Shown here piece after piece: positions 31,629 through 39,396 of a DNA stretch of 39,396 nt (within the stretch, counting starts at the first letter, position 1; each line of letters opens with the position of its first letter). This DNA is from Candidatus Omnitrophota bacterium. Its GTDB lineage: Bacteria; Omnitrophota; Gorgyraeia; Tantalellales; Tantalellaceae. The notes below the pieces were generated by a model. The model made no database searches and was not told where the DNA came from. It saw nothing but the letters and a program-made list of their open reading frames with translations. The stretch covers positions 1 through 39,396 of the forward strand of contig WJMG01000081.1 of assembly GCA_014728075.1 (NCBI GenBank). The letters are read 5' to 3'. The position numbers were made by a program, and so were the translations under genes.

Positions 31629-32909
31629 CTATTTATAACTGAATGTCTGCTTTCTGCTTTTGCCGACCGAAACCAGCATAATATCCGTACCGATAAGCTC
31701 CTCTATCCGGGCCAGGTATTTCCTGGCGTTCTCGGGCAGATCAGCGTAGGAAGTCTTCTCTGAAGTGTCTTCCTTCCAACCCGGATGCTCTTCATATACG
31801 GGTTCGCATTCCTCGAGAAAATTGGGGTCTCCCGGGATGTTGTTATAAATTTTGCCTTTATACCTGTACCCCGTACAGATCTTTATGCTTTCAAGTTCAT
31901 CAAGCACATCTATTTTGGTTATAGCTACCTGGTCTATCCCGTTTATTGCCACGGATTGCCTGACAAGAACACTGTCGAACCACCCGCATCTCCTTGCCCT
32001 GCCTGTAGTCGCGCCGAATTCGCCTCCTTTTTCCCTTATCCTGTCCATAAGGTCTTCACCGAATTCGGTGGGAAAAGGGCCCTCCCCTACTCTGGTAGTA
32101 TAAGCTTTGACGACCCCGACCACTCTGTCTATTCTGGACGGCCCCACACCGCCTCCCGTGCAAGCTCCCCCGGCGGTCGAGTTAGATGAAGTAACATAGG
32201 GATATGTCCCGTAATCGACATCCAGGTATGTCCCCTGTGCTCCCTCGAAAAGTATTGAATCCCCGCGCTCAAGCGCCTCGTTGAGCAGTTTCGTCGTGTC
32301 ACAGATGTATTCCTTAAGCAGATCCGCGTATTCAAGGTATTCGCGGTAAATGCTTTTAGCGTCGAACTCTTCAAAGCCTCCTTCTTTGAGCATGGGATTC
32401 TTTTCCTCTATATTATCCTCCAGCCTGGTCCTGAAAAAATCGGGATCGTAGAGTTCTCCCATCCTTATCCCTATCCTGGAGACTTTATCGCCGTAACAGG
32501 GCCCTATGCCTTTTTTAGTGGTCCCTATTTTCCCCTTTTTCCTCTTGGATTCCCGGAGTTCGTCTATCCTTTTGTGATAAGGGAAAATAATATGGGCCTT
32601 GTCGCTTATCTTCAGCCTCCCCGCTGTCTGTATACCCTGTTGTTTCAGGATCTCTATTTCGTTTATCAGGGCCTTCGGATCTACCACGACACCGTGGCCG
32701 ATCACACATATCTTGCCTTCGTGCAGTATTCCCGACGGGATGAGATGGAGTACATATTTATTCTCTCCTATTACAACGGTATGCCCGGCGTTATTGCCCC
32801 CCTGGTACCGCACGACATACTGAACATCCCGTGTAAGGATGTCTATGACCTTTCCTTTTCCTTCGTCGCCCCACTGGGCTCCCACTAAAACCGTGACTTG
32901 TCGTCCCAT
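31629..32909 (-). CDS. purA: Adenylosuccinate synthetase
   Basis: Joins IMP and aspartate with GTP on the way to AMP. The 426-aa product from the ATG at 32909 begins with VLVGAQWGDEGKGKVIDIL, the N-terminal GTP-binding loop. It continues with GGNNAGHTV (~38), GTTKKGIGPCYGDKVSR-type IMP site (~130), FEGAQGTYLDVDYGTYPYVTSSN (~225) and TTGRARRCGW (~300). The ribosome binding site AGGAAGG supports this start over one 30 nt upstream. Confidence 0.97.
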   Translation of the reverse strand: MGRQVTVLVGAQWGDEGKGKVIDILTRDVQYVVRYQGGNNAGHTVVIGENKYVLHLIPSGILHEGKICVIGHGVVVDPKALINEIEILKQQGIQTAGRLKISDKAHIIFPYHKRIDELRESKRKKGKIGTTKKGIGPCYGDKVSRIGIRMGELYDPDFFRTRLEDNIEEKNPMLKEGGFEEFDAKSIYREYLEYADLLKEYICDTTKLLNEALERGDSILFEGAQGTYLDVDYGTYPYVTSSNSTAGGACTGGGVGPSRIDRVVGVVKAYTTRVGEGPFPTEFGEDLMDRIREKGGEFGATTGRARRCGWFDSVLVRQSVAINGIDQVAITKIDVLDELESIKICTGYRYKGKIYNNIPGDPNFLEECEPVYEEHPGWKEDTSEKTSYADLPENARKYLARIEELIGTDIMLVSVGKSRKQTFSYK

Positions 32910-32964
32910 TTCTTTCCTTCCTGATGATTTTCGATTCATAAAAGTTCTCTTTTAAAACAGCCCC

Positions 32965-34443
32965 TCACCTTCTCGGCTCCTGCCGGGGAGGCGGAGGAGG
33001 AGTATGTACCTGCGGAGGCTGCGGAGGAGGCTGCGGAGGATTATGCACCTGCGGCAATTGAGGAGGATGAGGCGGCTGTTGCAGCATTTGCTGCTGCTGC
33101 TGCATCTGCAGGTTACGCATAAGCTGCTCCTGCTGCTGTATCTGCCTCATCATCCTTTCTGTCTGCAGCCTGGTAGCCTCGTTATTCACCCGGACATAAA
33201 GGTCATAAAGCGGGCGTTCGTCCAGATCCTCTATATTCCGGGCAATTTCCCCGGGCGGAGCGTATAAATACTGCTTTGATCCGTCCTCTTCCACCCGCAG
33301 AAAAAGATTGGGAACAAGATATACTATCTCTCCGAAAACCTTCAATCTTTTATAAATAGTGTCCAGCATTTCTTTTTTTTCATAAGGGACTTCTATTTCA
33401 TCTTCGGGTTCTTCCTCCTGCGGAGGCGGCTTCAGTTCCGGCTCTTCCGGAACCTCCGGGGAGGGCATCTCTTTTGCGGACGGAGGCGCCTCATCTCCGG
33501 TTATTCCCCGGGCAGGCTTATCGGCGGCCGGCATCCGGGGGGAGACCTCATCCCCTGGCATAGGCATCTCCGGCACGATATCGCCGGGGGCTCCGGATCC
33601 CGGGGGTGTTTGCCCGGACTGCGCCGGCGGACCGGGCTCATCGAGCGGCGCTTCTAAGGAAGGATATCCCGGCGGGATCTCCTCCCCCGAAGGTATCCCG
33701 GTATCCCCTACAGGGCTCTTTTGCGGTCCTTCCCGTCCGGAGGCTTCCTGCGGGTACTTGCGGGACGGGGCACCTTCTCCCGGGGGCGCGGAAGGTCTTT
33801 GTTCCGGGGACGGCAGCTCATCCTGTCCGGGAGGAGAAACCGTCGCGGAAGCGCTTTCTATCATCTGTTTTAGGGACAACAACCGATCTTTTTCAAGGCT
33901 GTTGATCCTCTGCGGAATACTTCCCTCGGGGGCGTAAAAATAATGCATCGCCCCGTCCATAACGCTTTTCTTGTACGACAGTCCCGGGATATGTTCAACC
34001 AGATAAGGTTTATCCGCAAGCGTCTTTTCTATGTCGCCGGCGATCTTTTCCCTGGATACAAGCGAGGAGAATTCAGGCGGGCCTACGCCTCTGTTCACTC
34101 CTCCGGGAACGGGTTCCGCTTCAGGGACCTTGCCCCCGGGCGCAGGGACCCGTTCCGCGCCTCTTCCCAGGTTCGCGATCCCTTCCCTGACCTTTTCCCA
34201 GATCCTCACGAACAGACCTTTTTCACCTTCCCCCTGCGGGGGCACGGGCCTTTCTGGAACGGCTTTCCGCTTCGCGGCTTCCTCTTCTCCCGCTTCAGGG
34301 CCGAAACCGGCGGTTATCCTTTCCCACAACCTTATGAGAAAACCTTTATCGTCCTGAGCGTAAGCTTCTGAAACGCGAGAACAGTTCACCAGGGCTATAC
34401 ACAATAAGATAACCAGTATCCGTCTAGCTCGAAAAAAACTCAC
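32965..34443 (-). CDS. Exported Pro/Glu-rich protein with duplicated YAP-x-G module
   Basis: A 492-aa protein of no recognised family. Residues 1-29 are a signal peptide ending in AYA (a Cys21 in LVNC is a weak lipobox). Two short amphipathic copies follow: KGFLIRLWERITAGF (33-47) and KGLFVRIWEKVREGI (75-89). A ~65-residue module occurs twice, at ~133-198 and ~359-423, each with YLV near the start and HYFYAPEGSIPQRI or QYLYAPPGEIARNI, then an Asp/Glu/Arg-rich helix. Between and after them lie long Pro/Glu/Gly-rich disordered linkers. The C-terminus is Gln-rich, then a run of PPQPP/PPPP. The start is GTG with AGGAGG 4-5 nt upstream. A structural or cell-surface role is only a guess. Confidence 0.75.
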   Translation of the reverse strand: MSFFRARRILVILLCIALVNCSRVSEAYAQDDKGFLIRLWERITAGFGPEAGEEEAAKRKAVPERPVPPQGEGEKGLFVRIWEKVREGIANLGRGAERVPAPGGKVPEAEPVPGGVNRGVGPPEFSSLVSREKIAGDIEKTLADKPYLVEHIPGLSYKKSVMDGAMHYFYAPEGSIPQRINSLEKDRLLSLKQMIESASATVSPPGQDELPSPEQRPSAPPGEGAPSRKYPQEASGREGPQKSPVGDTGIPSGEEIPPGYPSLEAPLDEPGPPAQSGQTPPGSGAPGDIVPEMPMPGDEVSPRMPAADKPARGITGDEAPPSAKEMPSPEVPEEPELKPPPQEEEPEDEIEVPYEKKEMLDTIYKRLKVFGEIVYLVPNLFLRVEEDGSKQYLYAPPGEIARNIEDLDERPLYDLYVRVNNEATRLQTERMMRQIQQQEQLMRNLQMQQQQQMLQQPPHPPQLPQVHNPPQPPPQPPQVHTPPPPPRQEPRR

Positions 34444-34477
34444 ATCCCTCCTGTTACGGTATATTGTTACGACAGCC

Positions 34478-36118
34478 TTACGGTTTTACGAATATTTGTT
34501 TTACTTTTTTTATATTTCCGGCCTTGCTGAGTTTTTTTAAGGTCTGTCCCGGTATTTCGCTGTCAACATTAAGAAGGCTTATTGCCTGCCCCGTGCGCTT
34601 ATCCCTGCCGAAACTCATTTCCGCTATGTTCACGCCGTGCTTGCCGAGTATCGTACCTATCTTACCCACAACACCCGGCACATCATCGTTGGAAACTACC
34701 AGCATATATCCGTCAGGTACCGCTTCCACATAGAATTTATCGATCTTTATGATCCTCGGTTCGTTGTTGGAAAAAAGGGTCCCCATTATGAAACGCTTTT
34801 TCCCGGCGGCAACGAACTCCACGCTTATCAGGTTCGCGAAATCGGTTATTTTCCGGGTCTTTTTCTCCGATACTTTAATACCGCGTTCTTCCGCTATTAA
34901 AGCGGAATTGACATAATTGACATCACCGCGCATTGTCGGTTCGAAAACCCCCTTCAGAAGAGCCCTGGTTATGGGTGAAACATCTCCTTTTGCCACCTCG
35001 CCTATGTAATTTATGGTGATCCCCTTAATCGTATTCTCTATAAGCTGCCCCTGGATGGATCCCAGCCTCTCGGCAAGGTTGATATAAGGCCTTAAGGTCT
35101 CCATGGCTTCGCTTTCAATGCCCGGCATGTTCGCCGCGTTACGGTACCCTTTCCCGAGAAGGGCGTCCGAAACGGCCCTGGCCATATCTACAGCTACGCT
35201 TATCTGGGCTTCTTTAGTGGCGGCTCCGAGATGCGGGGTCGCCACTATCCTTTCGCTGTTTATTACAGGGCTGTCAACAGGCGGTTTTGACGGCGTTTCA
35301 AAAACATCCAGAGCCGCCCCGGCAACCTTTCCGTTCCTGAGATATCTGGCAAGGGCCTTTTCGTCTATAATACCGCCCCTTGCCGCGTTTATTATCCGGA
35401 CTCCTTTTTTCATCTTCTTGAAAGCCTTTTCATCTATAAGGTGCCTGGTCTCTTCCGTCAGCGGAGTATGTATGGTGATAAAATCGGCGGCGGAAAGGAG
35501 TTCGTTCATGGAAACGGGCTCAACGCTCAGGCTCTTGGCCTTTTCCGCGGTAAGGAACGGGTCAAAAGCCACCACTTTCATGCCGAAACTCAAAGCCCGC
35601 TTTGAGAATTCGGACCCTATTCTGCCCATACCTATTATGCCGAGGGTCTTACCGTAAAGCTCGACTCCCATGAATTTTTTCCTGTCCCAGACGCCGGACT
35701 TTATAGACGCATGCGCCTGCGGAATGTTCCTGGAAAGTGCCAGCATAAGGCTGAAAGCGTGCTCTGCGGTAGACACCGTATTGCCTGAAGGGGCATTCAT
35801 CACTATTATGCCCTTTTGAGAGGCCGCCGCGACATCAACATTGTCCAGTCCCACTCCCGCCCTTCCTATGACCTTGAGTTTATCGGAAGCGTTTATTATT
35901 TTTCTGGTGACCGTGGTTCCGCTTCTTATTATTATCCCGTCGAAGCCCTTTATCTTCCGGGCGAGCTCATTGTCCGTAAGACCGACCGCCTCAACGACCT
36001 TTATGCCGTTCTTTTTAAGTATATCCATGCCTTCTTTTGCCAGCGGGTCGCTTAAGAGCACTTTGATACTATTTTTTTTCTTACCTGATCTCATATCTGC
36101 CTTCGCCTTATGTCCCAT
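34478..36118 (-). CDS. serA: D-3-phosphoglycerate dehydrogenase (long form with ACT domain)
   Basis: First step of serine synthesis. At 546 aa it is the long type I form: a substrate domain (EGMDILKKNGIKVVEA), an NAD Rossmann domain with LGIIGMGRIGSEF (~158), catalytic-region NAARGGIIDEKAL (~238) and an HLGAAT loop (~295). An ASB (allosteric) domain follows, then a C-terminal ACT domain (~470-546, with DVPGVVGKIGTILGKHGVNIAEM) likely binding serine. The start ATG overlaps the stop of the aminotransferase (TGATG), so the two are co-translated. Confidence 0.96.
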   Translation of the reverse strand: MGHKAKADMRSGKKKNSIKVLLSDPLAKEGMDILKKNGIKVVEAVGLTDNELARKIKGFDGIIIRSGTTVTRKIINASDKLKVIGRAGVGLDNVDVAAASQKGIIVMNAPSGNTVSTAEHAFSLMLALSRNIPQAHASIKSGVWDRKKFMGVELYGKTLGIIGMGRIGSEFSKRALSFGMKVVAFDPFLTAEKAKSLSVEPVSMNELLSAADFITIHTPLTEETRHLIDEKAFKKMKKGVRIINAARGGIIDEKALARYLRNGKVAGAALDVFETPSKPPVDSPVINSERIVATPHLGAATKEAQISVAVDMARAVSDALLGKGYRNAANMPGIESEAMETLRPYINLAERLGSIQGQLIENTIKGITINYIGEVAKGDVSPITRALLKGVFEPTMRGDVNYVNSALIAEERGIKVSEKKTRKITDFANLISVEFVAAGKKRFIMGTLFSNNEPRIIKIDKFYVEAVPDGYMLVVSNDDVPGVVGKIGTILGKHGVNIAEMSFGRDKRTGQAISLLNVDSEIPGQTLKKLSKAGNIKKVKQIFVKP

Positions 36119-37266
36119 CAGTACCCACCCGGCGTTTGCCCCAGGACTTCAAGGGCTCCGGCCGCCCCTTTACCGTATCCCGCGTCATATCCGATCCTGT
36201 TAAGGACCCGTTCCACGGCTGAAAGTGCCGAAACAATATCGTATTCGTCCGTATACCCCAGATGGCCCAAACGGAATATTTTCCCTTTCAAATGAGCCTG
36301 CCCGCCTGCGACCGTGATCCCTTCTTCTTCCCGAAGCTCCCTGACCAGCCTTTCCCCGTCTATACCCGGCGGGACCTTTACGGCGGTAAGGGCGTTGGAC
36401 GGCCTCCTGCTGAAAAGCTCCAGCCCCATAGACCGTATTCCGGCTCTGGCCGAACTGGCCAGCAAAGCATGCCTCCGCAGAACGGCTTCCATGCCTTCAG
36501 AGAGCATATTGTCAAGTACACTGTCGAGCCCCGCGACGAGCGATATGGCCGGTGTCCATGGAGTATCATCCCGTTCGTAAGCGTTTAGCGCTTTCCCGAG
36601 GTCGAAATAATATTTGGGCAGGTCCGATCTTTTGACCATATCCCTGGCTTTAGGGCTAAGGCTCACGAACCCCAGGCCGGGGGGAAGCATAAGGCCTTTC
36701 TGGCTGCCGCACACCACCACATCAACGCCCCATTCATCCGTACACAGCTCATCCGCTGAAAGTCCGCTTATAGCGTCGACTACGAGCGCGGCGCCCGAGG
36801 GTTTAACGGCCTCGCCTATCGCACGGATATCGTTGGCAACCCCGGTAGATGTTTCGCAAAGCGTTGTGAATACAGCTTTGATATCTTCGTTTTCCCCCAG
36901 GATACGGCGTATCTCTCCGGGATCGGCAGGATGCCCCCATTCGACCTTGTACTCGTGGACATCGATCCCGTAACCGGCGGATATATCGGAGAACCTTCCG
37001 CCGAATTTGCCGCCGTTGACCACAAGGACGCGGTCCCCGCGGGACAGAAGGTTGACCACGGAAGCTTCCATGGCGCCCGTACCGCTGGATGCGAGAACAA
37101 GGACCGGCTCAGATGTGCTGAACAGTTCGCGCAGTTTGGCATGCACCCTTCCCAGGACCGACCTGAATGCGGGGGTCCTGTGGTGCACAAGGGTTTCAGC
37201 CATGCGCAGCAAAACATTCTCCGGGACAGGAGTAGGCCCGGGCGACATAAGCCTGTTCTTTTTCAT
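36118..37266 (-). CDS. Class V aminotransferase (serine-pyruvate/alanine-glyoxylate type)
   Basis: A 382-aa PLP enzyme with the AGXT-like layout: LMSPGPTPVPENVL near the start, LASSGTGAMEA (~58-68), VDAISGLSADEL (~163-174) and the PLP lysine Lys190 in VVCGSQKGLMLPPGLGF. Coupled with serA by a 1-nt overlap, it most likely supplies the serine pathway transaminase activity (3-phosphohydroxypyruvate) in place of SerC. A serine-glyoxylate or alanine-glyoxylate role is the alternative. Substrate specificity cannot be read from the sequence. Confidence 0.9.
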   Translation of the reverse strand: MKKNRLMSPGPTPVPENVLLRMAETLVHHRTPAFRSVLGRVHAKLRELFSTSEPVLVLASSGTGAMEASVVNLLSRGDRVLVVNGGKFGGRFSDISAGYGIDVHEYKVEWGHPADPGEIRRILGENEDIKAVFTTLCETSTGVANDIRAIGEAVKPSGAALVVDAISGLSADELCTDEWGVDVVVCGSQKGLMLPPGLGFVSLSPKARDMVKRSDLPKYYFDLGKALNAYERDDTPWTPAISLVAGLDSVLDNMLSEGMEAVLRRHALLASSARAGIRSMGLELFSRRPSNALTAVKVPPGIDGERLVRELREEEGITVAGGQAHLKGKIFRLGHLGYTDEYDIVSALSAVERVLNRIGYDAGYGKGAAGALEVLGQTPGGY

Positions 37267-37313
37267 TTTAATCTCCCGGGAGGGCGGAGCCCGCCCGGAT
37301 GCCTCCGTAATGA

Positions 37314-37895
37314 TCAGATAGCAGAGATCACGCTGTCAACAACACCGTAGTTTTTGGCTTCCTCGGCGGTCATGAAAAAATCGCGGTCAGTATCAGTCTG
37401 TATCTTTTCCGCCGGCTGGCCGGTATGGTCCACAAGGATCTTTTCAAGCTCTTCCCTCATCCTGAGTATCTCTTTGGCCTGTATTTTGATGTCCGCGGCG
37501 GTACCCTGCACCCCGCCCCAGGGCTGGTGGATCATTATCCGGGAATGAGGCAAAGCGTACCTTTTACCTTTGGTGCCGGCCGCCAGCAGAACGGCTCCCA
37601 TACTCGAAGCCTGCCCCACGCAATAGGTGTTCACATCCGGCTTAACGAACTGCATTGTATCGTAGATGGAGAGCCCGCTCGTAACATGCCCCCCGGGTGA
37701 ATTGATATAGACATTTATATCCTTATCCGCGTCTTCCATCTGCAGGAACAGAAGTTCAGCTATTACTATGTTCGCCACATTATCGTCTATCGGGGTGCCT
37801 ATGAAAACTATCCGGTCCTTTAAAAGACGGGAATAAATATCATATGCCCTTTCGGTCCTTCCTTCTTTCTCGATCACCATCGGTATAACGCTCAT
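37314..37895 (-). CDS. clpP: ATP-dependent Clp protease proteolytic subunit
   Basis: A 193-aa serine peptidase forming the ClpP tetradecamer. The catalytic triad is visible: Ser98 in [11 protein letters not shown], His123 in [10 protein letters not shown] and Asp172 in TDRDFFM. The N-terminal axial-loop segment (residues 1-20) and [16 protein letters not shown] oligomerisation segment are intact. It follows tig, the standard tig-clpP order. clpX is not next, as serA and the aminotransferase come after it instead. Confidence 0.97.
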   Translation of the reverse strand: MSVIPMVIEKEGRTERAYDIYSRLLKDRIVFIGTPIDDNVANIVIAELLFLQMEDADKDINVYINSPGGHVTSGLSIYDTMQFVKPDVNTYCVGQASSMGAVLLAAGTKGKRYALPHSRIMIHQPWGGVQGTAADIKIQAKEILRMREELEKILVDHTGQPAEKIQTDTDRDFFMTAEEAKNYGVVDSVISAI

Positions 37896-37923
37896 GATCC
37901 CTCCCCTCGGATAACAGGTCCCA

Positions 37924-39195
37924 TCACTTTTCGGAGATAACAGCTTCGTCGAGAAGGAAATCCAGTGTCTTTTCCTCGCGCAGCTGCTCCCGTAAACCGG
38001 CGATGAGATCGTGTTCTTCGTAATATTTCTTTATCTCCTCGAAATCCTTGTTATACGCGGCTGAAAGGTTCCCCAGCCAGCCGTCCACATCTTCCTCCGA
38101 AACCGATATCTTCTCTTTTTCGGCTATGCCCTCCAGGATAAAATAAAGTTTTACCTTATTCTCCGCTTCTACCCTGAGCTGTTTCTCAAGTTTATCTTTA
38201 TGCGCCCCTATCGCTTCCTTGCCGACGCCTTTCTGCAGAAGCTCGTTCTCGGCTTTTTCCATCAGGACTTTCAGCTGGCGGTCCACCATGGTCCCGGGAG
38301 CCTCGACCGGATGTTTTTTGAGAAGCTGCTCCATTATCTGGTTCTTCATACCGATACGGGCATTGGCTTCTTTTCTCTCAAGGAGCTGGGACCTTATTTC
38401 CCCGCGCACCTCTTCCATGTCCTTCTTTCCGAACTTGGCCGCTAGTTCAGCATCGGCCTCCGGGAGTTTTTTCTCCTTCACATCTTTCACTACGGTCTTG
38501 AAAACCGCTTTTTTGCCGGCATACTTTTTGTCGGGATAATTTCCGGGAAGAGTGACATCGATCTCTTTGGTCTCTCCCTTCTTCATGCCTATGAGCTCTT
38601 TGCCCATACCCAGTAAAGAAGCTTCTTCGTCGGCCTCGACCCACATATTCTCTCTTTTCCCGGATATGACGGAGCCGTCCATGAAAGTCTCGACATCACA
38701 TACAGCGAAATCCCCTTTTTCAACGGGGCGGTCGGCCTCGATGAATTCCGCGTGCTGCGCCCGAAGATGATCTATCGCCTTGCTCACTTCATCATCGGTG
38801 ACTTTGACCTTTTCAGTGGAAACCTTGATCCCCTTATATTTCTTGAGGCCCACTTCCGGTTGTGTATCTACCGTGGCGGTAAAGGTGAGCTCACCGGAAA
38901 GCGCCAGGTTCACATCGGCGACCTCGGGGAAACTTACCGGAGATATCGAATGCTCATCCAGGGCCTGCTGATAGGCGGCGGGGATAAGCCTTTCCTTCAC
39001 CTTGTCCATCGCTTCGGCGCCGTAATTCTTCCTTACTATGTCCATAGGGGCTTTGCCCCTGCGGAAGCCGGGTATATTGACGCTTGATTTAATGTCCGTC
39101 AGAACGCTGTCGAACATGGCATCGACCGTGTCCCGGGGTATTTCCACTTTTATTTCTCTCGCTGTTCCTTTTAGTTTTTTTACCTTACTCTTCAT
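37924..39195 (-). CDS. tig: Trigger factor (ribosome-associated chaperone)
   Basis: A 423-aa chaperone bound at the ribosomal exit tunnel. The N-terminal ribosome-binding signature GFRRGKAP lies at about 42-49. The FKBP-like PPIase domain (about 155-240) contains [17 protein letters not shown] and [18 protein letters not shown]. The C-terminal helical arms fill the rest. A GGAGAG ribosome binding site precedes the ATG. It is upstream of clpP with a 28-nt gap and downstream of hpf. Confidence 0.95.
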   Translation of the reverse strand: MKSKVKKLKGTAREIKVEIPRDTVDAMFDSVLTDIKSSVNIPGFRRGKAPMDIVRKNYGAEAMDKVKERLIPAAYQQALDEHSISPVSFPEVADVNLALSGELTFTATVDTQPEVGLKKYKGIKVSTEKVKVTDDEVSKAIDHLRAQHAEFIEADRPVEKGDFAVCDVETFMDGSVISGKRENMWVEADEEASLLGMGKELIGMKKGETKEIDVTLPGNYPDKKYAGKKAVFKTVVKDVKEKKLPEADAELAAKFGKKDMEEVRGEIRSQLLERKEANARIGMKNQIMEQLLKKHPVEAPGTMVDRQLKVLMEKAENELLQKGVGKEAIGAHKDKLEKQLRVEAENKVKLYFILEGIAEKEKISVSEEDVDGWLGNLSAAYNKDFEEIKKYYEEHDLIAGLREQLREEKTLDFLLDEAVISEK

Positions 39196-39240
39196 TTATC
39201 TCTCCTGTCACTGTCGATTCGGGGCGCCGCGCGCCGTACA

Positions 39241-39396
39241 TCAAAAGTCAGGCTCTATAAGCCCGAAATTACCGTCACTTTTCCTGTAAAGAAGATTTAT
39301 CTCTCCCGTATCCGCATTTTTGAACATCATGAAATCCTTATCCGTAAGACCGAGTTCGAGTTTTGCTTCTTCCGGAAGCATCGGTTTATCCGCAAA
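39241..39396 (-). CDS. hpf: Ribosome hibernation promoting factor, C-terminal fragment (partial, runs off right edge)
   Basis: The reverse strand from the right edge is open for 51 codons and ends at TGA (39241-39243). The translation includes MLPEEAKLELGLTDKDFMMF, then INLLYRKSDGNFGLIEPDF, which is the typical dimerisation domain at the C-terminus of long-form HPF/RaiA. The family protein dimerises 70S ribosomes in stationary phase. The 5' part of the gene lies outside the window. Confidence 0.85.
   Translation of the reverse strand, partial: FADKPMLPEEAKLELGLTDKDFMMFKNADTGEINLLYRKSDGNFGLIEPDF

Noticed and set aside
33004-33267. Leu/Arg-rich plus-strand frame
   Set aside because: Antisense shadow of the Gln/Pro-rich C-terminus of the exported protein. 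Composition is explained by the opposite strand.

Overview
The window looks like a chromosomal core-genome segment from a diderm bacterium. The 16S rRNA 5' end, a complete non-mevalonate isoprenoid/envelope cluster (uppS-cdsA-dxr-rseP-ispG-proS), an OmpA-like lipoprotein and an exosortase all point to an outer-membrane-bearing cell. The mixture of these genes, the mosaic operon order and the exosortase fit a member of the PVC side of the tree such as Omnitrophota (former OP3). That assignment is an inference from gene order and general similarity, not from a search.

Layout. Nearly everything is on the minus strand. At 1-447 is the first ~447 nt of a 16S rRNA gene, with two tandem sigma70-type promoters and an A-tract UP-like element squeezed against the tyrS stop codon. 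tyrS (707-1981) follows. From 2090 to 4751 lies an accessory island: two ~240-bp direct repeats (about 96% identical) enclose a plus-strand exosortase gene (2550-3560) and a convergent minus-strand gene for a secreted protein ending in a PEF-type sorting tail (3689-4378). A plus-strand DUF2148 ferredoxin-like gene (4869-5396) and a 46-nt perfectly palindromic bidirectional terminator close this part.

From 20654 down to 5549 runs a very long co-oriented gene array: rimP-nusA-infB (translation/transcription), trpS, scpA-scpB (chromosome condensation), pheA-hisC-aroF-tyrA (phenylalanine/tyrosine synthesis), cmk, plsC and rpsA. Upstream of it are a secreted repeat protein (20814-21332) with its own terminator and a three-gene mini-operon (21619-22196). 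The mini-operon is headed by an AbrB-like DNA-binding protein whose consensus promoter contains a perfect 18-bp palindrome. Then come a ferredoxin-NADP-reductase-like flavoprotein, a PilZ protein, and the proS-ispG-rseP-dxr-cdsA-uppS cluster. Further on are an OmpA-like lipoprotein, purA, a secreted proline-rich protein with an internal duplication, serA plus a class V aminotransferase (serine synthesis), clpP, tig, and the 3' end of the long-form hibernation factor gene hpf.

The most unusual sequence-level observations are three. First, the exosortase/substrate pair bounded by long direct repeats. Second, a recurring class of 60-90 nt intergenic foldback elements: each is built from degenerate 6-9 nt words with complementary arms, and many fill the whole space between one gene's stop codon and the next gene's start. 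Third, the small AbrB-type cassette, which is bracketed by 33-nt direct repeats.
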